From assembly GCA_963516475.1 (NCBI GenBank), contig CAUQBR010000023.1, forward strand, positions 1-13,789: a stretch of 13,789 nt of DNA. Reading direction: 5' to 3'. A program made the translations under genes and the position numbers. This document shows positions 1 to 7,603 of this stretch, in pieces; positions within the stretch are counted from its first letter, which is position 1, and each line of letters starts with the position of its first letter. The notes below the pieces were generated by a model, which was not told where the DNA came from, did no database searches, and saw only the letters and a list, made by a program, of their open reading frames with translations. The stretch is from JABCPE02 sp963516475. GTDB taxonomy: Bacteria > Bacteroidota > Bacteroidia > Flavobacteriales > Weeksellaceae.

Positions 1-100
1 CGCTATCCGTACTTACACTATACACATTAGCGATACCAAACAAAACGATAAGGATGTAGAGCAGCAGCCCTATTTTGTCTAATCCATTAGCCCATCTCAT
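1..100 (-). CDS. rodA: RodA, peptidoglycan glycosyltransferase, N-terminal part (cut by window edge)
   Basis: Only the first 33 codons are present, because the gene runs off the left edge. The translation begins MRWANGLDKIGLLLYILIVL and continues with FGIANVYSV, a short cytoplasmic start followed by a first membrane helix, as in Bacteroidota RodA. RodA is the SEDS-family glycan polymerase of the elongation machinery and works as a pair with PBP2. The identification rests mostly on position: it starts 23 bases after the mrdA stop on the same strand, as the last gene of the mre-mrd operon, which is the usual flavobacterial order. ATG at base 100 is the only sensible start. The catalytic region cannot be checked here. 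Confidence 0.87.
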   Translation of the reverse strand, partial: MRWANGLDKIGLLLYILIVLFGIANVYSVSTDS

Positions 101-123
101 GTCTATTATGGTGTTTTTTGAGT

Positions 124-2070
124 TTATTTATTTTTATTATCTATTGTCTTATTTTTCTCGTTCAACAGTCGCAGACTGTCTTGTATTTTTTTCATCGCAA
201 GAGAATCTGGCTTAGGAGGTTCGTATTTTCCTATTTTTTTCAAATGAACTACCCATTGTCTGTTATATTCAGCCATGAAACTCGCCCCTGTCAGTCTTTT
301 ATAAAGATGCTCTCGTTTGAGCTCTCCTAAAAGATATTTTTCGGCTATCACCGTGCAGGCAGGCCCAGCCCAAGTCGCTCCAAAACCAGCATGCTCCATC
401 ACCGCTGCTACCACTATTTTAGGATTATCCGCTGGTGCTATCATGGTGTAGATAGAGTTATCCTTCCCCTGCGGAACCTGTGCTGTTCCTGTTTTTGCCA
501 ACTGAGTAAAATCATTAGATTTCAAAGCTCGTCCCGTTCCCCTTAAAACTACAGCTTCCATTCCTCTTATCACTGGTTCAAAATGTTTTGGGTCTACTAA
601 TGTCTGATTTTTTACTTTAAATCTCTTGTCTGGATTAGGTTTTCCGTCAATAGATTTTACAATATGTGGTGTGTAATACCAACCTCTATTCGCAATAGCG
701 GCTGTGAAATTAGCAATCTGCAAAGGAGTTAAAAGGATTTCGCCCTGCCCCATCCCGTTGAAAACAGCTTGGAGAGGTTTCCAATTTTTACCATATTTCT
801 TTTCATAAAATTTTCCATCTGGTATCAGCCCCTTTGACCCAACCGCCAAATCATTATTTAAAAACTGTCCAAGTCCAAAACTATGCATGATTTTCGCCCA
901 TTCATCCGCTCCTTTGCTTGGATTTCCTGGGTATTTATTGAGCATTGCTAAATATGCATAAGAGAAATAACAGTTACTAGAAACTTGGATTGATGGTATA
1001 AGAGGGTCTGCGCCTCCGTGCCCTTTGATTCTAACCCCAGAAACATTGAACCCGCCACCACAAGGGAAAATCGTAGTAGGAGTCATCACGCCCATCTGCA
1101 TAGCGGAAAGCGCTGTAACAAGTTTAAAAGTAGAACCTGGTGGATAAGCAGCCTGAATAGAGCGGTCAAACATCGGTTTATTCATACTATCCATCTGCAG
1201 GCGGTATAGATTTTTTGTTTTTTCTGGACCTGTAAATAGATTTGGGTCTATATCTGGACCTGTGGCCATAGCAAGGATTTCGCCGTTATTTGGGTCTATT
1301 GCTACTATTGCGCCTCGCTTATTTATCAGCATTTCCTGAGCCATTCTTTGGAGGTCGTAGTCTATTGTCAAAACCAAATCCTTCCCTGAAATCATCTCCT
1401 TGTCCAGCTCTCCATTCTTATATGAACCTATATTCCGAAGTTTGATATCTTTCTGAATATATTTCATCCCTTTTTCGCCTCGGAGCACCTTTTCATAGGC
1501 TTTTTCTATACCGCTCATCCCCGCTATATCCCCAGGAAGATAGTATAGAGAGTCTTTTTTGATGTAGGCTGCATTTACTTGGTTGGTATATCCGAGTAAG
1601 TTCCCCGAAGTAGAAACTTCATATTTTCTCTGTGGTCTGGAAACAACCGAAAACGCTGGATATTTAAATATAATTTCTTGAATTCTTGCCACATCTTCCC
1701 TGCTCAAATCCTTCATAAAAGTCATCGGAGTAAATTTAGAAAAATACTTATCTGCCTTTATCTCCTTCATTTTATGATTAAAATCTGCCTCGGTGATATT
1801 CATCAACTTACAAAAACCCAATATATCAAAATCAGGTTTCATCAAAGCTTCTGTATAAGAGATTTCATAGGCGGGCTGGTTTCCTACCAATAGTTTAGAA
1901 TTTCTATCAAAAATAGCCCCACGCTGAGGGATAATGTATTCTATCTTGATAGATGTATTGGCTGCGTTGAGAGCATATCTATCCGTAAATAGCTGTAAAT
2001 AAGCCAGTCTGGCTACAAATATCACAGCAATAAGCCCTAGGGAAATTAGAATTTTAAAATATGGTCTCAA
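124..2070 (-). CDS. mrdA: Penicillin-binding protein 2, peptidoglycan DD-transpeptidase
   Basis: Cross-links peptidoglycan during rod elongation; anchored in the inner membrane with the catalytic domain in the periplasm. The 648-residue protein has one N-terminal membrane helix (about residues 6-27), then the PBP dimerisation domain beginning with the PQRGAIFDRN motif (48-57). The transpeptidase domain follows with all three active-site motifs: S313-T-F-K316 holding the acylated serine, S364-S-N366, and K526-T-G528. The C-terminal tail after about 610 is lysine-rich and probably disordered. The start ATG overlaps the mreD stop (ATGA), indicating translational coupling, and rodA follows after 23 bases. 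Length and motifs are normal for a class B PBP; the flanking mreD and rodA genes separate it from the division enzyme FtsI. Confidence 0.97.
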   Translation of the reverse strand: MRPYFKILISLGLIAVIFVARLAYLQLFTDRYALNAANTSIKIEYIIPQRGAIFDRNSKLLVGNQPAYEISYTEALMKPDFDILGFCKLMNITEADFNHKMKEIKADKYFSKFTPMTFMKDLSREDVARIQEIIFKYPAFSVVSRPQRKYEVSTSGNLLGYTNQVNAAYIKKDSLYYLPGDIAGMSGIEKAYEKVLRGEKGMKYIQKDIKLRNIGSYKNGELDKEMISGKDLVLTIDYDLQRMAQEMLINKRGAIVAIDPNNGEILAMATGPDIDPNLFTGPEKTKNLYRLQMDSMNKPMFDRSIQAAYPPGSTFKLVTALSAMQMGVMTPTTIFPCGGGFNVSGVRIKGHGGADPLIPSIQVSSNCYFSYAYLAMLNKYPGNPSKGADEWAKIMHSFGLGQFLNNDLAVGSKGLIPDGKFYEKKYGKNWKPLQAVFNGMGQGEILLTPLQIANFTAAIANRGWYYTPHIVKSIDGKPNPDKRFKVKNQTLVDPKHFEPVIRGMEAVVLRGTGRALKSNDFTQLAKTGTAQVPQGKDNSIYTMIAPADNPKIVVAAVMEHAGFGATWAGPACTVIAEKYLLGELKREHLYKRLTGASFMAEYNRQWVVHLKKIGKYEPPKPDSLAMKKIQDSLRLLNEKNKTIDNKNK

Positions 2071-2573
2071 ACTCTCTGCTTGATTTTAAATATTAAAACA
2101 TAAAATAAAACAAAAACAAACGAATATACAGTAGTTATAGAAATATTGATAAGCACATCTAACGCTCTGCTTAACTTAAAATACTCTATAAACTGAACCA
2201 AAAACTGGTGTAAAAAAAGATTAGTAAGGATAAAACCCAAAAACTGCGTCCATTGCAAAGATTCAAAAGAGAAAAAATCTGATGTAGAATCCGATGATGA
2301 CCTAAATATAACGGTTCTTACAAAAGCTATCAATGTAGTCGCAAAGGCATTAATCCCCCATGTCCCCAAAAACATATCCATTCCTAACCCCAACAGAAAA
2401 CTCGTCCCTAAAAACTGAAATTTATCCCTATAAAAAGGATAAAACATCACATAGATGGGATAGACAATTGGCGGATATTTGCCCATGATGAGGATTCTGT
2501 TCAACAAAAAAACTTGTAATATTACCAATACTACAATGAATAAAATATCCGTCAAAATATTTCTACTAATCAT
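2067..2573 (-). CDS. mreD: MreD, rod shape-determining membrane protein
   Basis: Integral membrane component of the elongasome that links MreC to PBP2/RodA. The 168-residue protein is almost entirely hydrophobic with about five predicted helices (roughly residues 8-28, 34-48, 54-72, 78-90, 110-130 and 140-163, two of them short). MreD is poorly conserved in sequence, so the call depends mainly on size, topology and its position between mreC and mrdA. It overlaps the mreC stop by 8 bases and the mrdA start by 4 bases. A charged, serine-rich loop around residues 91-100 (RSSSDSTSDF) is the only long polar stretch. Confidence 0.92.
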   Translation of the reverse strand: MISRNILTDILFIVVLVILQVFLLNRILIMGKYPPIVYPIYVMFYPFYRDKFQFLGTSFLLGLGMDMFLGTWGINAFATTLIAFVRTVIFRSSSDSTSDFFSFESLQWTQFLGFILTNLFLHQFLVQFIEYFKLSRALDVLINISITTVYSFVFVLFYVLIFKIKQRV

Positions 2574-3420
2574 TTTCCTTTACAGCAGCATCTAAAATCT
2601 CTTTTATCTCCTCTAATTCTGTTTTTTTGAGGTTTTTCACCACAAAAACTTTCTGCACTTGTCCCATATTCTGACTCAGCTCCACAGAAATATCCCAGTG
2701 TCCTGTTTTACTATCCACATCATAACCTGCCACCCTTCCTATCATGATTCCTTTTGGGAAAATAGAAGACTTACCATCTGTAATTACGGTATCTCCCACT
2801 TTTACAGAAACATATTTAGGAATGTCTTTTAGGTGCATTACTCGCGTATCCTCTCCATCCCAGGTCAAAGTCCCGAAAAAATCTGATTTTTTTAGAGATG
2901 TGTTTATTTTAATATTATTTACACTCAAAACAGACTGAACCAAAGCATAGTTAGCCGTTGTATTGATAACTATTCCAGCTATCCCCTGTGGAGCTATCAC
3001 TCCCATCTGAGGCTCTACACCATGGTTTCTTCCTCTGTTAATCGTGAAATAATTATTATTTCTATTTATACTGTTTTGGATAATTTCTGCATCCATCACA
3101 GAGTAAGACTGTCCTTCTGTAAGAGTATTACCCACATGGACAAATTTGGCTTCGGTAGATTTTTTCTTACCATACAGCTGCTGCATGAGCATTTTATTCT
3201 GAGCGGTCAAGTCTTCATTTACTTGTTTCAGCCTGAAATAACTTGCCCCCTCATCTATGTAGCCAGACACAAAGGCATTAAAAGCTGATGCATGTGCTGC
3301 CACAAAAGAACGCTGCATGGAGTTCCTACTAAAAATAAGAACTACTGATACCAACTGGAGAAAAACGAAAAAAGTACCAAGACTGTTCCTCTCCAAAAAC
3401 CTCCATACAAAAGACAACAT
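2566..3420 (-). CDS. mreC: MreC, rod shape-determining periplasmic scaffold
   Basis: Periplasmic scaffold of the elongation complex that contacts and activates PBP2. The 284-residue protein has an N-terminal anchor helix (about 13-31), a coiled coil that drives dimerisation (about 59-88), and the two-lobed beta domain with the family patterns NYFTINRGRNHGV (123-135), IAPQGIAGIV (142-151) and GDTVITDGKSSIFPKGIMIG (209-228). A charged C-terminal tail follows (264-284). It starts 14 bases after mreB ends and overlaps mreD by 8 bases, so mreB, mreC and mreD are almost certainly co-transcribed. Length is typical. Confidence 0.96.
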   Translation of the reverse strand: MLSFVWRFLERNSLGTFFVFLQLVSVVLIFSRNSMQRSFVAAHASAFNAFVSGYIDEGASYFRLKQVNEDLTAQNKMLMQQLYGKKKSTEAKFVHVGNTLTEGQSYSVMDAEIIQNSINRNNNYFTINRGRNHGVEPQMGVIAPQGIAGIVINTTANYALVQSVLSVNNIKINTSLKKSDFFGTLTWDGEDTRVMHLKDIPKYVSVKVGDTVITDGKSSIFPKGIMIGRVAGYDVDSKTGHWDISVELSQNMGQVQKVFVVKNLKKTELEEIKEILDAAVKEND

Positions 3421-3434
3421 CTTGACTAAGGCAC

Positions 3435-4460
3435 TTATCTAATCAAAAACTTAAACTTATCTATGTTTTTCAGTGCTATTCCTGTTCCTCTCACCACCGC
3501 TCTCAAAGGATCTTCAGCTACGAACACAGGAAGTCCTGTTTTTTTGTGTATTCTATCGCTAAGACCACGCAACAGCGCACCTCCCCCTGCAAGATATATA
3601 CCTGTTTTCCAAATATCTGCTGCAAGCTCAGGTGGAGTCATGGAAAGAGTCTCCATAACTGCATCTTCTATTCTAGATATAGAGTTATTCAGAGCTATAG
3701 CAACCTCCTTATAACCTATCATAATTTCTTTTGGTTTTCCTGTAATAAGGTCTCTACCCTGTACAGAAATATCATCCACTTCTACATCTAGTTCTTCCAT
3801 CGCTGCACCTACTTCTATTTTAATTCTCTCCGCTGTCTTTTCACCGATGTACAAGTTGTGGTTGGTTCTTAGATAATAGGCAATATCATCTGTAAATACA
3901 TCCCCTGCGATTTTAACAGACTTGTCACAAACTATCCCTCCAAGTGCAATCACTGCTATCTCTGTAGTACCCCCTCCTATATCTATCACCATGTTTCCTT
4001 CTGGTTTCTGAATATCTATCCCTACACCTATCGCAGCTGCCATCGGTTCATAGATAAGTCTAATTTCCTTAGCATGAACTTTCTGAAGAGAATCCTTAAC
4101 CGCTCTAATCTCTACCTCTGTAATTCCAGAAGGGATACAAACAACAATTCTAAGAGCAGGCTGAAAAACTCTCCCTCTTATCCCTGGAACTTGTTTAATA
4201 AACTCCTTAATCATACTTTCAGAAGCTTGGAAATCGGCGATAACTCCATCTTTCAAAGGACGGATTGTCTTTATTTCCTCATGGGTTTTACCCTGCATGT
4301 GTTTTGCTCTGTCTCCTACTGCTATAATCTTCCCTGTGTTACGCTCCACCGCTACGATAGACGGCTGGTCTACCACAATTTTGTTGTTATGTATAATTAG
4401 GGTATTAGCTGTTCCTAAATCAATCGCTATCTCTTTCGTGAATACATTAAATAGTCCCAT
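3435..4460 (-). CDS. mreB: MreB, bacterial actin homolog
   Basis: Forms ATP-dependent membrane-bound filaments that direct the cell-wall elongation complex. The 341-residue product has the complete actin-fold nucleotide pocket: phosphate-1 motif IDLGTANT (13-20), the EPMAAAIG segment (138-145) with the likely catalytic glutamate E138, phosphate-2 motif DIGGGTTEIAV (160-170) and adenosine motif AGGGALLRGL (291-300). The MGLFNVF N-terminus resembles the short membrane-associating start of other MreB proteins. It is the first gene of the mreBCD-mrdA-rodA operon, with a TAnnTTTG element 25 bases upstream. Nothing is missing or unusual. Confidence 0.98.
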   Translation of the reverse strand: MGLFNVFTKEIAIDLGTANTLIIHNNKIVVDQPSIVAVERNTGKIIAVGDRAKHMQGKTHEEIKTIRPLKDGVIADFQASESMIKEFIKQVPGIRGRVFQPALRIVVCIPSGITEVEIRAVKDSLQKVHAKEIRLIYEPMAAAIGVGIDIQKPEGNMVIDIGGGTTEIAVIALGGIVCDKSVKIAGDVFTDDIAYYLRTNHNLYIGEKTAERIKIEVGAAMEELDVEVDDISVQGRDLITGKPKEIMIGYKEVAIALNNSISRIEDAVMETLSMTPPELAADIWKTGIYLAGGGALLRGLSDRIHKKTGLPVFVAEDPLRAVVRGTGIALKNIDKFKFLIR

Positions 4461-4485
4461 TTATCTATTTTATTTTTAATTCGGA

Positions 4486-4493
4486 CAAATATA
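4486..4493 (-). promoter_or_regulatory. Putative -7 promoter element for the mre operon
   Basis: Read on the minus strand the site is TATATTTG, an exact match to the Bacteroidota -7 consensus TAnnTTTG, 25 bases before the mreB start. No TTTG-like -33 box is seen at the usual 17-23 base spacing; the nearest TTG is about 28 bases away. The promoter call is therefore supported by one box and by position only. The intergenic stretch around it (4461-4650) is AT-rich and holds no other gene. Confidence 0.5.
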
Positions 4494-4633
4494 TGAAATT
4501 TATTAAGTATTTTTATGTTTTCAATCGCAGTTTTACAAAAACTTTAACATTAGTTATTTTTAATCTTTAAAAAAGAAAAAAATTACAAACTGCAGAATTC
4601 TTTATCTAAATTTCTAAAATCAGATTTTAGTAA

Positions 4634-4661
4634 CAAAAAATCTCCCTAAATTAGAGAGATT
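4634..4661 (-). terminator. Intrinsic terminator of the potassium channel gene, containing its stop codon
   Basis: On the minus strand an inverted repeat (AATCTC / GAGATT outer arms with CTAA / TTAG inner arms and one mismatch, 4639-4661) runs directly into TTTTTTG. The stop codon of the channel gene (4651-4653) lies inside the hairpin, so terminator and coding end overlap. The position, just before the mre operon promoter, separates the two transcription units. Confidence 0.75.
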
Positions 4662-5484
4662 CTTCTATTATCTTATGCCCACATTGTTTACAATATCTGG
4701 CATCATCATCATTATCAATATTTCCACAGCAGTCGCATAATTTCTTTGCCTTGTTCATACATTCTCTCATCTGAGATGAAACAATCCCAGTCGGCACAGC
4801 TATAATGCTATAACCACAGAGCATAAGAACCACTGAAAGCAGTTTCCCCAGCGGTGTAGCGGGAGAAATATCCCCATACCCCACCGTAGTGATAGTGACC
4901 ACCGCCCAATAGATACTCACAGGAATATTATGAAAACCATTTTTCCCTCCTTCTATGATATACATAAGCGCCCCCAAAACTACCACAATGATAGTAATAA
5001 ACATCAGGAAAATATAAATTTTTCTGGAACTGCTTCTGAGTGACTGCAAAATATAATGCCCATCATCCATATAGTCCATCATATTTAGAATCCTAAATAC
5101 CCTGAGTAATCGAAATAGTCTGATAATCATAAGATATTTAGCTTCAGGAGTAAAAATACCGATATAGAACGGCAGGATAGAAAGAAAGTCTATAACCCCC
5201 ATCATGCTGAATATATAGTCTTTCTTGTTTTTTACAACCATTATCCGAACTACATATTCTGCTGTAAAAATGATGTTCATAAGCCACTCAATAGCGAGGA
5301 AAGTCTTATGAAAACGAATATTCTCCACACTGTCCATGACGACTATCAGGGCACTGAGGACTATCATCGCCAGCAAAACTACATCAAACAACTTCCCTAA
5401 GGGAGTCTCCGCAAAGTATATTATTCTAAATACTTTCTTCTTCCATTCCGCTTCTTCAGGAATGAGATTATGTTCTCTACGCAT
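4651..5484 (-). CDS. Voltage-gated-type potassium channel with C-terminal zinc ribbon
   Basis: Six-helix cation channel of the Kv/ion_trans family. Helices S1-S3 span roughly residues 31-112. S4 (about 117-134) carries arginines at every third position (R122, R125, R128, R131), the voltage-sensor pattern. S5 is about 156-177, then comes a pore loop with the potassium filter TVGYGD (200-205) and S6 (about 211-236). The end is unusual: C250-x2-C253 and C265-x2-C268 form a probable zinc ribbon, with extra cysteines at 245-252, in place of a cyclic-nucleotide or RCK domain. At 277 residues it is a typical short bacterial Kv. It has its own promoter and terminator, so it is probably monocistronic. 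Potassium selectivity follows from the filter; voltage gating is inferred. Confidence 0.93.
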   Translation of the reverse strand: MRREHNLIPEEAEWKKKVFRIIYFAETPLGKLFDVVLLAMIVLSALIVVMDSVENIRFHKTFLAIEWLMNIIFTAEYVVRIMVVKNKKDYIFSMMGVIDFLSILPFYIGIFTPEAKYLMIIRLFRLLRVFRILNMMDYMDDGHYILQSLRSSSRKIYIFLMFITIIVVVLGALMYIIEGGKNGFHNIPVSIYWAVVTITTVGYGDISPATPLGKLLSVVLMLCGYSIIAVPTGIVSSQMRECMNKAKKLCDCCGNIDNDDDARYCKQCGHKIIEESL

Positions 5485-5518
5485 GATAAATTCCTTTGAA
5501 ATCTAAAATTGAAAGAGG

Positions 5519-5547
5519 CAAAGTTAGTCAATTTTTTATTTTACAAA
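5519..5547 (-). promoter_or_regulatory. Bacteroidota-type promoter of the channel gene
   Basis: The minus strand carries a TTTG -33 box (5544-5547), a 17-base spacer and TAACTTTG (5519-5526), matching both boxes of the Bacteroidota sigma-ABfr consensus. It is the most complete promoter in the window. The -7 box is 34 bases from the channel start, and the -33 box lies inside the 3' end of the upstream ABC ATPase gene. Confidence 0.65.
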
Positions 5548-6264
5548 CCAAAAAACTTTTTCCATAACATCCACCCCCTCTGCAGCGGCATTTTTGGGAG
5601 TTTCGCCTATTTTTAGCCTATGGTCTTTCAGCCACCAAATTTTATCTGAGAAATCTTTTGCCAAGCGCCAGTCATGTGAAGAAAACAAAATAGCCTTATT
5701 TTTTTCTTTTGCTAATTTTTTCAAAAGATTTAGAATCATCATTTTATTTTCTTCATCAAGATATGTCGTAGGTTCATCCAAAATAATCATCGGTGTGTTC
5801 TGAGCCAAAGCCCTCCCTATAAATGCTTTCTGAAGATTTCCATCGGATAGTTTTTTGAGTGGAAAATCCTTATACGAAGTCAAATTCAAATTATCTATAA
5901 TTTCCTCCACTTCCTGCAAATCATCAGAATTTAATTTAAAATAATATGGATAATGAATGTATTTCCCTAACGAAACCAAATCCGTAACTGTATAGTTATC
6001 AGGAACTTGAATTTTAGAAAAAACCATAGAAATCCATTTGGGAATCTGCTCAGGAGAAACCAATTTTATTTCAGTTTCTTTAATCCAAATCTGCCCTTCC
6101 AGCGGTAGAATCTGCCCCAAAATAGTCCTCATCAGGGTAGTTTTCCCAATGCCGTTATTCCCCACCAAAAGACAGACCTCACCAAGCGAAAGCTCTGCAT
6201 CAATGGACGAGACCAAAGGCTCTCTATAGCCTATCTCTAATTTTTTTAGTTCTAAAAAAGGCAT
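5536..6264 (-). CDS. ABC transporter ATP-binding protein, siderophore/haem/B12 uptake type
   Basis: Cytoplasmic ATPase of an ABC importer, closest in style to the FecE/FhuC/BtuD group. Visible motifs are Walker A GNNGIGKTT (35-43), signature LSDGN (139-143), Walker B IILDEP (160-165) and the H-loop histidine in SSHD (H197). The TVTDLVSLGKY segment (92-102) after the Q-loop region is characteristic of iron-chelate importers. Two departures are visible: the signature is LSDGN rather than LSGGQ, and no clear Q-loop glutamine is seen before IQVPDN (85-90). It starts two bases after dusB ends, so it is co-transcribed with dusB. No permease or binding-protein gene is in the window, so its partners must be elsewhere. 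The substrate is inferred from family style only. Confidence 0.88.
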   Translation of the reverse strand: MPFLELKKLEIGYREPLVSSIDAELSLGEVCLLVGNNGIGKTTLMRTILGQILPLEGQIWIKETEIKLVSPEQIPKWISMVFSKIQVPDNYTVTDLVSLGKYIHYPYYFKLNSDDLQEVEEIIDNLNLTSYKDFPLKKLSDGNLQKAFIGRALAQNTPMIILDEPTTYLDEENKMMILNLLKKLAKEKNKAILFSSHDWRLAKDFSDKIWWLKDHRLKIGETPKNAAAEGVDVMEKVFWFVK

Positions 6265-6266
6265 AT

Positions 6267-7250
6267 TTATTCCTTATCCAGCTGAGTATAAATTTCCTCC
6301 AAAACACTCTCCATTTCCTGCATCGTAAGAACCTGCAAGAACTTGGTTCTATATTCCTTAAAATGCGGTATCCCTCTGAAATAATTGCTGTAATGCTGCC
6401 TCATCTCTATCAGTCCCGCTCTTTCGCCTTTCCATTCTGCTGACCATTCTGCATGCTGTCTTACGGCTTCCAGCCTGTCTTTTATCGTAGGCGGCGGTAG
6501 TTTTTCTCCTGTTTGGAAGAAATGTTTTATCTCATTAAAAATCCATGGATAGCCTATCGCTCCGCGCCCAATCATCATTCCATCAATATTGTATTTCTCT
6601 CTGTATTCTAGGGCTGTTTCTGGCGAATCTATATCACCATTCCCAAAAATCGGGATTTCTATATTAGGATTGTTTTTAACTTTGCTAATGTACTCCCAGT
6701 CGGCTTTCCCTTTATACATCTGTGTCCTTGTTCGGGCGTGGATGGTAAGGGCTTTTATGCCAACTTCCTGCAATCTCTCCGCTACTTCCTCTATATTGAT
6801 ACTCTCTGTATCCCAGCCCAGCCGGGTTTTTACTGTAACTGGCAGTTCGGTAGAATTTACCACTGCTTTGGTAAGTTTTACCATCAAATCAATATCTTTC
6901 AAAACTCCTGCCCCAGCGCCTTTACTAACTACCTTTTTCACAGGACAGCCAAAATTGATATCCACCAAATCTGGCTGCACCGTTTCCACTATCTTGGCAG
7001 ACATCGCCATCGCTTCCTCATCGCCCCCAAAAATCTGAATCCCCACAGGTCTCTCGTAATCAAAAATATCCAGCTTTTTTTTGCTCTTTATCGCATCACG
7101 AATAAGCCCCTCAGATGAAATAAATTCTGAATACATCAGGTCTGCCCCATGCATCTTGCACAAACGGCGAAACGGCGGATCCGAAACATCTTCCATCGGT
7201 GCCAAAAGCAATGGAAAATCAGGAAGTTCTATTTTATCTATTTTCAACAT
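6267..7250 (-). CDS. dusB: tRNA-dihydrouridine synthase, DusB type
   Basis: FMN enzyme that reduces uridines to dihydrouridine in the tRNA D-loop using NADPH. The 327-residue protein has an N-terminal TIM barrel with the FMN-binding start LLLAPMEDVSDPPFRRL (14-30), the catalytic cysteine in DINFGCPV (C102), the KTRLGW segment (141-146), HARTR (171-175) and the phosphate-binding GNGDI / IGRGAIG loops (203-207, 227-233), followed by a helical tRNA-binding C-terminus. The MLKIDKIELP start is the family's usual N-terminus, so this ATG is well supported. A TAnnTTTG element lies only four bases upstream of the start. The ABC ATPase follows after two bases. Confidence 0.95.
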   Translation of the reverse strand: MLKIDKIELPDFPLLLAPMEDVSDPPFRRLCKMHGADLMYSEFISSEGLIRDAIKSKKKLDIFDYERPVGIQIFGGDEEAMAMSAKIVETVQPDLVDINFGCPVKKVVSKGAGAGVLKDIDLMVKLTKAVVNSTELPVTVKTRLGWDTESINIEEVAERLQEVGIKALTIHARTRTQMYKGKADWEYISKVKNNPNIEIPIFGNGDIDSPETALEYREKYNIDGMMIGRGAIGYPWIFNEIKHFFQTGEKLPPPTIKDRLEAVRQHAEWSAEWKGERAGLIEMRQHYSNYFRGIPHFKEYRTKFLQVLTMQEMESVLEEIYTQLDKE

Positions 7251-7603
7251 GTTGCAAAGATAGGCACAAAATGTTTTGGAATATTATTAAATCATGTTTA
7301 AATTTACAAAACCATCAGGAAATTTGAATTTAATAATCCTTATTTTACAATAGGAATTACATAAAAAAACATAATAGTAAATAAAATGCTTTTCATTTAT
7401 TCTCAATAACTTACAAATACAATTATTTCTTAAAAGTTATCTTGAACCTTAAAAATCAACAATTAAAGATTTGATATTTTTCATTATTTACAGTTCCGAA
7501 AAATATTTTAAAAGAAAATAAATAAAACGGAAAAAGGGACTATTTTTAGAAAGGATTTTTTGAAGGGATTATAGTTTCAAAAAAGGGTCGGTTTTTGGGA
7601 TGA
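7251..7603. other. AT-rich intergenic region, no gene recognised
   Basis: 353 bases between the secreted-protein gene end and the dusB start, extremely AT-rich and with frequent stops in all frames. It contains the dusB -7 element at its left end. At its right end there is a purine-rich patch (about 7527-7600) with several GGG runs separated by A/T tracts, and GACTATTTT occurs twice (7538-7546 and 7602-7610). No tRNA fold, convincing terminator hairpin, known riboswitch or mobile element end is seen. Confidence 0.6.
7255..7262 (-). promoter_or_regulatory. Putative -7 element of dusB, very close to the start codon
   Basis: The minus strand reads TATCTTTG, matching TAnnTTTG, with only four bases between the box and the dusB ATG. 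Transcription starting the normal distance downstream would give a leaderless or nearly leaderless mRNA. No -33 box is seen at the expected spacing, so the site is supported by one box only. Confidence 0.4.

Noticed and set aside
5536..6264. ABC ATPase as part of a new uptake locus with the Kv channel
   Set aside because: The channel has its own promoter and terminator and no permease is present, so nothing ties the two genes into one system.
6589..7038. 149-codon open frame on the plus strand
   Set aside because: It lies wholly antisense to dusB, whose protein motifs are complete; its composition is a shadow of the dusB codons.
7538..7580. Possible terminator for the secreted-protein gene (ACTAT / ATAGT arms)
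   Set aside because: Five AT-rich pairs around a loop of more than 25 bases would not be stable.
7536..7599. Possible G-quadruplex from the GGG runs
   Set aside because: Loops between the runs are too long and one run is only GG; a stable quadruplex is unlikely.
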